Positions 24,829 to 36,444 of a DNA stretch of 64,000 bases are shown piece after piece. This DNA is from Rotaria sp. Silwood1 (taxonomy: Eukaryota; Rotifera; Eurotatoria; Philodinida; Philodinidae). Where the stretch lies: the NCBI GenBank assembly GCA_905250075.1, contig CAJNOP010000295.1, positions 1-64,000 on the forward strand, given 5' to 3'. The notes below the pieces were generated by a model that was not told the DNA's origin, made no database searches, and saw only the letters and a list, made by a program, of their open reading frames with translations. Numbering within the stretch: the stretch's first letter is position 1; every line of letters starts with the position of its first letter. The position numbers were made by a program, and so were the translations under genes.

Positions 24829-25564
24829 ATTCAAAACTCAAGTTGAATTTTTCTTTGCCTTTTTTTGTACGTAGTTTGATAGAATGTGAATTGCTGATTA
24901 TGAAAAACTATTTTCTAACGTCCAAGACTATTCTTCTCTTACAGAAAACCCAACAAAACTAGGCGAGTGTCGTTTTTTTTAATGAAAAAGACACCTATTA
25001 CTGAGTATAAAAACAGTATTTAATCATTTCTAGCCTAAAAATTAAATGATTGGTAAGTCACTCTCCTCTATTATTCGAAACTGCTAATGAGTCGTTTTTG
25101 TGAAACTGTAGCGTGTTTTTATGTGAAGAATGAAGCCGAATATTTTTGTTCTTTTGATTCATCGTCTCATGAGTTACAAAAGTATGCATTGATTTTTTTT
25201 CTCTTCCTTTCTCTTCGCTTTTCGTTGTCGAGAAAAACCATGTAGATTGAATTATGGACTAAATAGCTAGAATTGCTCTCGTAATTCTCTATTTTCTTCG
25301 TCGAAACAAATACTCATCAGTGGTACCAAACAAAAGAGGAAAAACAATTCTCCGAAGCTGAAAAGGAGAATGAACCAAAAAAAAACTGTGTAGTTTAAGA
25401 ACTAGATGTTTTTTATGAAAAGCGACAGACGCATAGTTTTTTGAGTTTTCGATCAGAGGCGAATATTTTTGGACATTAGAAACTAGTTTTTCGTCATCAG
25501 CAGCTCACACTCTATGGAACTATGTATAAAAGGGGGAAAAACAAATTCAACTTGAATTTTGAAT
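24829..25564. mobile_element. Long-TIR DNA element flanked by TA (mariner-like ends?)
   Basis: Terminal inverted repeats of about 110 bp with some mismatches: left begins ATTCAAAACTCAAGTTGAAT, right is the complement of ATTCAAAATTCAAGTTGAAT. Both arms continue in parallel through TGCTGAT..CGAAAAACTA. TA dinucleotides at 24827-24828 and 25565-25566 flank the element, as expected for a Tc1/mariner-type TA duplication. The 736-bp element has no coding frame, so it is non-autonomous. Confidence 0.7.
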
Positions 25565-25679
25565 TACGGGTACCATATAAATTTTATAGGTTACTCTCAA
25601 CAAATATCCAGTGATCAATCAGAAAAAAAAGATTAATGACAACTTGTGCTAAGAATGAGCTCAATCATAAATAGGATAT

Positions 25680-25737
25680 GGGTGCGAGTGTGGGTATAGG
25701 CGTGGATAGATAAATCAGGACATCCACACCCACCCTC
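25680..25737. repeat. Telomere-like hairpin
   Basis: G arm 25680-25706 (GGGTGCGAGTGTGGGTATAG and on), loop of about 14 nt, C arm 25721-25737 (CATCCACACCCACCCTC). Confidence 0.65.
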
Positions 25738-26825
25738 TTTTTGTAGCGCTCAAAGATGACCAAGTAGTAAGAACAACCAAATTATTTCGTCTCTTCTAGA
25801 CAGAGCAATGTATCCATAATAAAACTAAGAGCAACTTTAGCTTCCAATACACGATTAATAAGAGCACTCTGGAAGCAACTAAAAATTATCGTTGACAGCC
25901 TGAATTTTAATACATTCAAACTGGCTTTTGGTGTAATTTTACTTCAAGATTATTTATATAAAATTTATATGCATTCAGCAGCTTTTAGTTCTTAGAAAAT
26001 TATTTGACTCGCACGATTGAAGGCAGAAAAAAGTTTTATGCATCCTAGTTCTGATGCGTGCATAAAAATAAGTGCATATACTACTTATGTAAATGTCAAA
26101 ACCATTCATTAAGCTTTATATGTATTCGATGACTTATGCAGATTATAAAAAAAGAGTTGCTTGGTTTTAGAAAGAAAATCGAACCCAAGAGATCGAGATC
26201 AAGATCAGCACAAAATTTTAAGCAACATCAGGGTTAGAAAAATGTTTTAATTAAGACTGGAAACAATAATATTATATCAGTCTTTTCTTCTTGTCAGATC
26301 TTTTTTTTTGTTCAACATGCGTTTTTTTTGTTCATCTCTTCTCATTTTCTTTAGCTCGGAGCGTGTAATATATAGATTCATAAAACGTGTCCCATGGTGA
26401 CTGAGGACAAATTATTTATGATATTTTTAAAATTCTTTCTTGACTTAGAAAGCTAAAATTTTTATTACATATATACCTCATAAAGATCCTTTATTTATGA
26501 CAGCTTCAGCTCTCTGCGTCAAGAAAAAATATAAAAAAATATCATTAACAATTTATCCTCAGTTATTATTAGACGTCCTTCATGTTTAGTTTTATTTTTA
26601 GCGATGGCTAAGCCTGGATGTGTTTCTACTGAAATAAACGAAAGAAGATTCCACAAATATTATTATCTAATACATGAAGAGGCTATAGTGCTTCTCTAAA
26701 ATGGAACATATTGACCATTTTTGGAATCACATGTTCTTTTTGCTTCTCTGTAATTTCTCTTTCATAATATAAGACCTTTTTCCTTGTTTTACCACTCACA
26801 TTGCGAATAATTTTTCTGATCATTT

Positions 26826-27047
26826 TTAATAGTTTGAGTGTACGAGTTTGTTCCGTACAATCAGTAAAACATAGCTTATATGACTATTCCCACTATACAA
26901 TATCAAAGCAAATATTGTAAAGAATTTCCTCAGAAGCTCACTATCGATTAACAAATCTTGTCCTGCTATCTCGGACTTGACAGAAATCGATATACGTTGG
27001 AACCTGCCGACAAGGTTTTGCTGTTCCATGTCATGAATAGTAGCCAT
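26826..27047 (-). CDS. Possible gene fragment, not recognised
   Basis: A 73-codon frame starts at ATG 27047 (MATIHDMEQQNLVGRF..). The first ~50 residues look protein-like (GRFQRISISVKSEIAGQDLL), after which quality drops. It could be a first exon or a fragment left by rearrangement. I find no matching second exon and no domain. Confidence 0.2.
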   Translation of the reverse strand: MATIHDMEQQNLVGRFQRISISVKSEIAGQDLLIDSELLRKFFTIFALILYSGNSHISYVLLIVRNKLVHSNY

Positions 27048-29709
27048 TTTTAATTAATTTACTTTGATTGATTCATCAAAAGAATTTACTTGTTTTATTT
27101 TTGTTACAAACATGAATTGACACATAATCTAATATACTATTCTGGAAAGTATTTAAAATTCTTTGTTATAAAACTTTCTAACAGAACAGAAATGAGAAAA
27201 GCAATACTCAATGACTGTCATCATGAATCATTATTTTCCGAAGGAAAGAAAAACTTTGATTTTTCTATAACGTTAATTAATATGAGAAAAGAACAGAAAT
27301 TAAAGGGAAGTGTCAAAGATCATGTTACCTAGAGTCAATGATAATGAATGCAGCTTCATCCTCTGTATTGCTATAGAAATATATCGTCATTTTACATTCC
27401 AATGAAGAAGATTGTAGAAGGTCAATAAAACGAAAAAAATTAAACTTATTTAGGAGATTAGAGTTATACTGTATGGTTATCACAATGATTTGTCGATATA
27501 TTTCTTTGGAAATAGATATGTCGTTTGTCTAATAACCAATTATCGGTAATTGGTTGTCAATGTATTCCAGAAACTTCTAGAAATGTCCTTAGTTTGACAA
27601 TGAAAAACCGTTGTTACCATTACTATTGACTATTAGTTGGTTCTAGCTTCGAGACGCTCTGATTTGTTATTAAAGTTGTTAGAGATACTATTTGAAATTT
27701 GAGCATTATCCTCTTCTCTTTTGCCTTTTCCTCCCTAGAAGAATACTATTACGCATTCAGTGCTAATTGTGTCTGGAATGGCAATATAGTCAATCTATCT
27801 AGCAAGGAATCGTCCTACGATCGTTGAATACGTGAAAGTGTTAGTAATCCAAATTTTCCCAGTGTGACATTTGTGAACAACCAAGCAATAAATCTCGCTT
27901 GAGTGCTGATGAAACTTGGCGGGTATTAATTGTCAGCCTTTTTTTTAACTTGAGGGTGCGGATATTCTCTTAAATGATTATCACTACTTGGTACTATCAA
28001 TGTTACAAGTTTTTCTGTGATGAGTAAACATCTCCGAGATACAATTTGCGATGGAAGTACTTCCACTATGTGTCATTGTCAAAACATTCAGCGAAGAAAA
28101 ATATATAAGGTAGGGAATTTTCTTTTTAATCTATTCTCTTATCTTAAGCTACTATTCATCATGCTATGCATATATTTCTGGTATCTTAGCATAGAGTTTC
28201 TTCATTCTATAATCTGTCTTCTATCCGTTGCTCTCTTTCTGGATTTTTGACATCTACTCATGCTCTATAGTCTCAGTAGATATGTTTCATTCAGATAAGT
28301 ACAGCTAAGTGATAAATATATGCTTCAGTATAATAGAAAGCTTCACAGCGAAAAAACTTTTCTTGAATCAGAGATAGGCCACCATCGAAATATATCCTGG
28401 AATAGTATCTAAAAAAAAACTTAGCTGTCCGAGTGATATCTAAACCATAATAGTATTTTGATTTTGATATTAGATACTTAGTTAATTAAGAATGTGAAAG
28501 ATCACGCTGCTCTCCAATACCAGTCAATAAAGCGTTTGTTCATTCGATTGCATGTAGTTCCTTTAAAATTTTTGACACATAACGTGTTTAATGGGATTAA
28601 CTAATCGCGAAAAATTGAAGTACCATGATACACTACAGACTGTGGCATGACTTACGTATTTTGTTATGTAACAATTGAGGGTAAGATGTTTTATGTTCAT
28701 ATTTTAAAATAGGAGATAACAAAGTAGTAATATCAAATATTTTCAATCGACTAATACTTCATTTAAAGACTGTTTTGCGCAAAGTTTCGATTCGATATCC
28801 AATTGTATGGTGCGCATTCCATTTAGAAAATACGATGGATATTCGTGTCCGTTTATGTACCTATACTTGACGAGACATCTTTGCACAAACTCAGCACTGC
28901 TACATCAACCTGATCTGTGAAGATTTGCATTTTATAGCTGATACTATAAGTTTGTGCATCCCAAGTTCAATTCAAAAAGATCTTTCGAAAACGCTAACAA
29001 CGAAATCTCAATCTGTCCATGCAAAAAAGACCAAAACTAGAGCCAGTTTCGTTGTAAAAGTGCCATGAGTACACTTACAAAAAGCAATTTTTCTCATTTG
29101 CAAGACCTCGAGAACTTTTTCCACAATACTTTTGATTTATACGACATATAAAGAAAATTATTCGTTTGTGCAAAAGCATTTTCAAGACGTTGTGGGGAAA
29201 AGTTTGCACATTTTCTAAATGCAAAAATTGACTTTTAATAAATGCTCATATAAGTTTTATTATGAAACTGGCTGTCTATAGTGTTTATAAATGCCCGAAA
29301 AAACCTTCAAACATGAATCATGATTTGAACGCTTAAGCAAATTTTAAGAAACTTTTGTCTCCCTGGGATACAGTGCTAGTGTCATTATGGGGATTGCTCC
29401 ATAGGTTTATATATCGTTTTTCGATATATATCATGTTTGTTGTCGTACATGAAATACGCTGAACTCTATTACAAATAAATAAAATTCAGAACTGTCAAAA
29501 TCATCGTCGTTGTAGCGAGATAACTAGGTAAGTTCCATCATTAAAGTATTTATAGTTTGTTCACATGTCATCGCATCATGATAAATCCTATTTGACATCT
29601 AATTTTACTATTCAGAAAAAATAAATCAACATTCGCTGGTATTATCTGATTTGTTATTCTGAAGAACTACCAAAGCAAATACTGCAAGATATTCTATTAT
29701 TATATTACT

Positions 29710-31886
29710 ATGTCTCAAGTATTGTTGAACAACACGCTTCTTGATATTGAAGAACAAATTGTACATACTGTTTATTCTGTCTGGTTGATACTTGGTGTAC
29801 CTGGTGGTATATTCAATTTACTCATATTTTCTCGACAAAACATGCGTAAAAATTCCTGCTGTGTTTGTAAGTATATGTCTTAGATGTCTAGATAATTAAC
29901 CAAATGCAGTATAAGATTGAATTAATCTACCGTTGAGGTATTTTTTTTCGAGTCGAATCAAACGCTTGAATCCATTTTTTTTGTTCAACAGAAATCCTAG
30001 CAGAAATTCTCATGGTAGAGTAACTCATCTACGCAACACTCTTTCCTATGCGTAATTAATTGAGATAATGTTTTTTTATCAATGAACAACTTGATCTAGT
30101 AACGAAAACTAAAGTGAAAATTTCTACTTCAAACTGTATAAAATTTTATTTTGATTTATAGAGCCTGTTCACATATATGTGACAGAAAGTTTGATGCTAT
30201 TTTGATCCCATTAAAAAATATGACAAGACGTGAACAATATATATTGGATTTTACCAGCTCCATTAATTTTGAATCGGCTTGGACTCCTAAAAATCAAATG
30301 GTCTCTTTTCTCTCTTGCAGCGTAGTCTTTGAATCCTTGTTATAGACTATGACAGACACTCGAAGAACACAAAATGCATTCTTATGCACAATTAAAGGGA
30401 CTCAGCTATATCTTATATGTTAAATCTCATAGGGATTGTGCTGAAAATGCTTCTCGACGTGAATTAGATAATTTTTCCCACAGTTAAATGCTAGTTGTTT
30501 CACACAAGTCATACAAAAAAAGATGTTACTTTATTTATAGTTCTTTGGAAAATTCACGACAGTGTCAGCCACATCATTGTGGCGAGATTAGTCTGAGTAG
30601 CTGACATGAGAATGCTGCCGAGTGATACGTTGGTTGTATGAATAAGTAGTTAAGTAGTAAGTCATCTTTGCAGCGTTGAAAGAATGCTATCACAGTTCTT
30701 TAATGAAGAATTGTGATCGTGCAGGTTCTCAAATAACCCAAATGCTTTGTTTAGACGAAATAGAATAGCACTAAAGATATGTTAGAATAAAACTTCTAAG
30801 AGAATTATCATTAAAGTCTTTTCAGAAAATATGTTGATGTTTCAGTAAAACAAATTTACTAAAAGAAATAGAACAAAGTAGTCTGTTTTTCGGTCTTCCA
30901 AGATCTAATTTACCAAAACAGAAGCTTGTTTCTTTTCAATAGATTTTTTTGCAACATCTCTGAACAACCTGGTAAGCTTAGGTGTAGGTGTCGTACCAGT
31001 GATATACAGTTTTAACAATCAAGATCCATTGGTAAACTCGGCCATATTTTGCAAAGTTCGTGGCTATTTTCTTCAAATATCTTTAATGATATCGAGATGG
31101 TTCATCTCATTTGCTTGTATCGATCGATATGCGACGAGCTCTAGTAGTCCACGTATAAGATCATTTGCACGAGTACAAATTGCTTATCGTTCCATCATTG
31201 GAATCATTATTTTTTGGTTCATCGTGGCTAGTCATCGACTTATATTCTATGAGGTTAAGGGGAATTTGTGCGCTATCATCGACAACCCAAAAGCTGCACT
31301 CTATCATACCATATATGTTCTTCTCGGTGGTGGCATACTCCCAACTGCAATCATGATTGTAACAGCTATACTTATACGTCGTAATCTATACATTAAAAAG
31401 CAGAAAAGAATTCAAAAAGTTACCATTCAGTTTCTTGTTGATCAACAAAAACGCAAAGAATCAATGGATAATCATCTAGCAGCTATACTATATGTACAAA
31501 TTGTGTGTTATATTATACTTATGACACCTCAAATGGGAAATGTAATTTTGAATGCCATAGTAAGCACTGTTCCGAATAGAAGTGTCAATGCCCTTGCTAT
31601 CGAACGAATGATTGCTTTTGTTGCTGAATTAATGATGTACGTGTTTCCTGTGTTCTCTTTTTATTTGTATACATTATCATCGGTTACCTTTCGGTCAGAA
31701 TTATGGAACATTATGTGTTCGATAGCATCAATTTTCCATTCACAGAGGCAAAACAGAAAAACTAATCCAGTAATACAATCAGCCCATATCATTTCGGCAA
31801 ATAAAGATCTTCATTCGCGAATAGAACCACGTCAAATTTTGACTAAAGAACCAGTAGGCAAGATTGCTGTAATATCCATGAATTGA
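29710..31886 (+). CDS. Rhodopsin-class G protein-coupled receptor
   Basis: Two exons, 29710-29866 and 30943-31886, joined in phase 1 across a 1076-nt intron, give 366 aa. TM1 is in exon 1 (VYSVWLILGVPGGIFNLLIF). TM2 starts exon 2 (YFFATSLNNLVSL). TM3 ends with the D-R-Y motif of class A receptors (SFACIDRYATS), with a disulphide-type Cys (IFCKVRGYF) before TM3. TM4 (IIGIIIFWFIV), TM5 (VLLGGGILPTAIMIVTA), TM6 (ILYVQIVCYIILMTPQM) and TM7 (MMYVFPVFSFYLYTLSS, the place of NPxxY) follow in order. The short N-terminus NNT could be N-glycosylated. It resembles the large set of orphan peptide-receptor-like GPCRs in rotifers. Ligand unknown. Confidence 0.85.
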
Positions 31887-34231
31887 CCTGCCAACATGGA
31901 TCGATGCAAGAAAGTCAAATGAAAAATGACCAAAACTTCTCGTTTACATAATTAAATATTGTTTGTACTGTAGTCTATGTGGGTGTTTTAGTTATGAGGG
32001 GAAAACAACAGACCTCAAGACTTCAAGGACAAAGGCTTCAAAAGATTTCGGTAGATTTGTCAGGTTCATGAGACTACAAGACGAGAACCGCTGTTGTTTC
32101 TCCCTCGCTTTATTGCATTTGAGTTTTTCAATCGTGTATTTCAATGCTTCTTGTGCTTGTTTAAATAATAAAAGAAAAATAAAACAGTACTCAATAAAAC
32201 AAACATTTTTGCAATATATAGCTTAAAATCTACAGTTTTATAATTTTGATTTTCATTGGTTTGATTATTCATTGAACTACAAGCTCTTTTTATACTTGAA
32301 ACAACGATGCGATCAATCATTATGAAATTTCATTCTTTTTCTAAAAGTTAAACATCAAACAGGAATAAAATTCAAAGTATCCAAAATCAACCGAATACTC
32401 GTCATCAGTGTCAAATGGATTTGGGTGTGTGATGAAATGTGAATATGAGATGCGGGTGCGTGTGAATGCGCGTAGTTATGCTTGACCATTCATCCACTCC
32501 ATACTTTCTCGCTGATCTCTTTGAGTACGGGAATGTAGGTTTCATATATTTAGATTTAAAGAAAAGACCAAAAACAAGAAAATATAAACAAAAATATTAT
32601 TTTTCACCATACAGAAAAATAAAAGAAATCATATTCTCTAAAAATGTTCAATTCAGAATCCGTGCCATTTTCGAAGGCTATGGGTGTGGAATGGGATAAA
32701 AAGAAGACATATTGACTAATGTCTATATACCCACACCCTACTTGTTCTTTGAACTTCATTTGAGACTGAAGTACTTAATTGTTAAGATAAAATAATATTT
32801 ATTTGATGTTCATAGAGAATTAGTAAAACAAAATATTCTCTTCTATACAACCAAAACCCTAACTTATTAACTAATAAATACATATCGACAGATATTTGTT
32901 TTAGCTTCACTATTTTAATTTGAAAGCTGGTTAAGGATGAAGTTAATAATGTTTTTCCTTGTTTTTTTGATATGTATAATAATTGTGCGATGTCAAAAGA
33001 ATGTTTGAAAAAAGTATTGCTCATAGCTGCTGATGTGAATGTACAGAATTACAATGAATTGGCGTAGGAGTTTTATTCTTGATAAAAACTAGAAAAATTC
33101 TAATACCAAATGACTATTATCATTCGTTGCTATTATTTTGACTTCATTTAATTACTATTTGCTTAATATTGACTTTGAGAATAAGTATATCTTCTTTTTA
33201 TTCCATGATCATTACATATAGATTTTATCAGTTATCGAAACTTTAATAACTCTCCTGTTCTGAACAGTCTACAAAGAATTTTAGACTGACTGAACCGGAC
33301 CGATTTTAGTATTTCTTGACCGATTACAACTATGGTTCTAACCACAATGGAAAAAACTTTTTCTAATTTCGTTATCTTTATTGCAGTTAACCATCCATGA
33401 GACAAAATTCAGCATTTCTTCTTGCTGATTTTTACTTCGATAGCTACGCTGTTTAACAAGTGAAAGGATTGAGTTGAAGACATGAAAAAAATTATTGAAT
33501 CAATCAGTCACACAATAAGAAACACTTGAGTTGCAATTTCGATATTTGTATTGAGGATAAGCATTGATCAAAGAGAATTCAGTTTTTCTTTCGTTAATAC
33601 ATTCTCTTCTTTGCTGAATTTTATCCTAGTAATTGCGCTCTCTAGGTAATAAAACGAATCGATAAAAGTGGCAAAAAAATAACGACGAGAGAGGGAGAGA
33701 GAAATCCATAGGTCACAATTAATTTTCGTTGCCAATTTTCTTTTTGCTTTTTGTAAGAAGGCATTGGCGGTTGACAATCCTTGTTTCGTTTATTCTGACA
33801 TTCTTTACTTTTTCGTTCTTTGCTCCAGTCATCATCTTGTTTGCCAGTTATAGGAATTCAGCTGAAGAGATGAAAAGAAATCACATAAAAAGGAAGCAAC
33901 GACACAGAACAGCTTTCATTCTCAATTTCGTTGTTTGTTCTGAAAGTAGGTAATAACGGCAGCAATGCTCTACTTTTTTCATTCATTACTTTATTCGCTC
34001 TCTGTTTAGTGCTTTTGCACATCGTTGCTGTTTGCGATGGGTTCTTGCCTTACATTACTTACTTTTGCTGAAATGAAACTTTCGTGATAGATAGTTGATA
34101 TGTGTACTATCCCTGTGACTCAAAAGTTCAAACATTGTATTTGTATTCAACAAATATTCACAAAATAGTCAACCTAACTTTATCGTAGAAAAGAAATAGT
34201 ACGAAAAACTTTCATATTGTTTTAGATAGCT
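31887..34231. other. Intergenic region with telomere-like repeats
   Basis: No convincing gene. The open frame at 31963-32226 follows the GPCR but shows no domain. Telomere-like arms lie at 32421-32469 and 32681-32739. Confidence 0.4.
32421..32739. repeat. Telomere-like arms, composite
   Basis: A G-rich arm at 32421-32469 (GGGTGTGTGATG..GCGGGTGCGTGTG) has no local partner. A local hairpin follows at 32681-32739, G arm TGGGTGTGGAATGGG and C arm ATACCCACACCC, with a loop of about 32 nt. Confidence 0.55.
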
Positions 34232-34540
34232 ATGTCGGGAAAATTTTATCATGGCGATCCTGATCGCGACCATAACTTTTGGGTTTATCCACGAAATAAA
34301 GCATTGGTAACTCCTCGTTGGGATACGTATAATGCGGATGATTTGTGTGATAATTATACGTTCATTGGTCAAGATGGATGAGGTGGACTGAAAACATATA
34401 GATGTAATGGTCATAGCAAGTAAGTGATAGCCATAGTCAAAACAGAATTTGCTCTACAATACAATTTGAATAAATCTTTTACTTGCAGTGGATCAAACAG
34501 TGGTGGTAGCCAAGTCCAATATGTTTCACGAGGTGGCTGA
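34232..34540 (+). CDS. Small glycine-rich protein gene with in-frame TGA
   Basis: Two exons, 34232-34419 and 34489-34540, joined in phase 2 across a 69-nt intron (GTAAGT donor, TTGCAG acceptor), give about 79 codons. The N-terminal part is MSGKFYHGDPDRDHNFWVYP; the end is GSNSGGSQVQYVSRGG. Codon 50 (34379-34381) is TGA inside an otherwise protein-like run (FIGQDG-stop-GGLKTYRCNGH). The sequence stays in frame through the intron to a second TGA. Simplest reading: a CGA (Arg) to TGA mutation or read error. Recoding is possible but unsupported. An upstream acceptor-like TTTTAG at 34220 suggests a 5' UTR exon. A short hairpin (GGACGATTCGTCC) lies just after the stop. Family not recognised. Confidence 0.45.
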
Positions 34541-36444
34541 CAGTAGGCTCTGGACGATTCGTCCTACTCCATCTTCCAAAACCAAGTGACATCATTAATT
34601 TTTCCCCTTCTTTTGTCTAATATGTGATACTGCTGTTTCGCATACGTGTTTTTGGTACACTGCTATGTGTGTCTTCCGATGTTGATTCTTGTGTAGATGG
34701 CAAACAGAATCATGATAGTTAAAATCGAAAGTTGTTTTTTTCAACTGATTTTTACTTGAGAATAATTTTATTGTTTCACTTCTTCACATATATTCCTCTC
34801 GGCTTAAACCTATGCTTATTGGTATGACATATGGAGCTTACTAACAAATATTTTTTATAAATTTTCACTACTTGTGATTGAATTTAAAAAGAATGAAAAG
34901 ACGGATAAACTGAAGTTGAAAGGACACAAAGAAAATTTGGCAGACATTCTCTCATGTTGCGAATATGGTTGATTTGAACTTGAGAAAATTGAATCTAGTT
35001 GAATGGGGAAGTATCACTGATTTCATTCTTCCTCAAGGGTCTCTTTCCTCGCTTGAATCTGTGCAGTGTACTTTAATTAAGAAAAATTTTATTTTCAACG
35101 TGTGATAAAAGGTAAAGAACGATGCTGGAACATATTTAAACATAGCTTCAATAATTTTCATCAGGGGGCTCCATTTTGCTTTCATTTGCGCAGCAAGAAT
35201 TCAATAAACAGTGGAGAATAGCGCACTGTGTTGACTGTCAGCAGTGGTTTTTTTTCAACTTCTAAGAAAAAATAGCACAGAGTTAATACTCAGATGAAGT
35301 GACGCTAAATCAACAAATGTTAATAACGATGAAAATGCCGTAAAGAGAAATGGTTTAACTAAGTCTGATTCACATTGTTCAAAAGACAGACAAAACACTT
35401 TTGATATGAAAATTATCGAAGTGTGTTCTGCCAATAATTCCATTTTCGATGTGATGGAGACCACATAACTATTTCAACAATGAGTTTTTGAAGCCAATTT
35501 CATAAAAAGAAAAGATTTTTTCCAAAGTGATTTTTAACGCTGGCACGAGATGTTTTGAACATTCTTGTCATTGTTTAGGAACGTAAAAACCCAAAAAATC
35601 GAGAACTTTGACCTTCGTATCTATCGATGAGAGCTCAATCAGTAAATCAACACTTGTAGCTAAAGTCTGACTTGCTGCAATACAAGCAAAATTATCCACC
35701 ACTCAAAATGGAATAAGTAAGAATCACTGTGTTTGATTAATATTGCTGCTCATCTCGAGAAGGAAACGTAGCTCATTCAGTCTATTCTTTTCGACAACTT
35801 TTCGAAGATCAACGATTCTCAGGTAATCCTCAATGTGTAGGGTGTGGGTGTGGACGTGGGTATGTTATGAGTCAAAAGGTGATCAAGACCCATACCCACG
35901 CTTTTATCATATTTGTTTTGAACTATATTTTATTTTGTAGCTTCGATGGTGTTCGCAGAACATGTCCCAATACTAATTCAGCACTGGTATCAATTATTGT
36001 TAATACTATCACCAATTAATACTAAAGATCAATCAATAATCATCGTGTTGATATTGCAACATGCTTCGTCTTCATGAAATTCGATAAGCGGTTGACTGCT
36101 TCTCTCATACAAAATATAAGTTGTTGTTGCAATAGTTTTTCCTAGTCTGTTAAATATTTGACGACCTTTGATCATTGTGCATCATATTTTTTACTAGATT
36201 CAAAGGTAATTCAGGACGATGCTCATTTCCGTAATTTTCAAAGATACTAAAATAAAATATGCTAACGTAAGATTTAAAAGATTTTGGTTATGTTTGTATT
36301 ATGAACTTCTTAAGAAGAATTATATATTTCATTCGAGTTTTTAAAGAGTAGAATGATAAATAAAAGAGTCTTTAGTTAATTTTCTTCCTGTTCGGTAAAT
36401 GAATGATCTTCTTCAAGTTTCTTTTCAATGCCTGATTCTTTTGT
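34541..36444. other. Spacer downstream of eIF4G
   Basis: No exon seen; contains one clean telomere-like hairpin at 35839-35900. The 3' UTR of the minus-strand eIF4G gene must occupy the right edge. Confidence 0.4.
35839..35900. repeat. Telomere-like hairpin
   Basis: G arm 35839-35863 (AGGGTGTGGGTGTGGACGTG and on), loop of about 24 nt, C arm 35888-35900 (ACCCATACCCACG). It lies about 550 bp past the eIF4G stop. Confidence 0.7.

Larger units (their letters stand above)
25565..29709. other. Long gene-poor stretch
   Basis: Holds one telomere-like hairpin (25680-25737), a weak coding candidate at 26826-27047 (minus), and a stretch at 28770-29220 rich in TTTGCAC/GTTTGTGCA motifs. No other gene is seen. 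Confidence 0.4.

Noticed and set aside
34379-34381. Selenocysteine codon
   Set aside because: No convincing SECIS core was seen downstream by eye; a CGA to TGA change explains it more simply. Kept only as a low-interest check.
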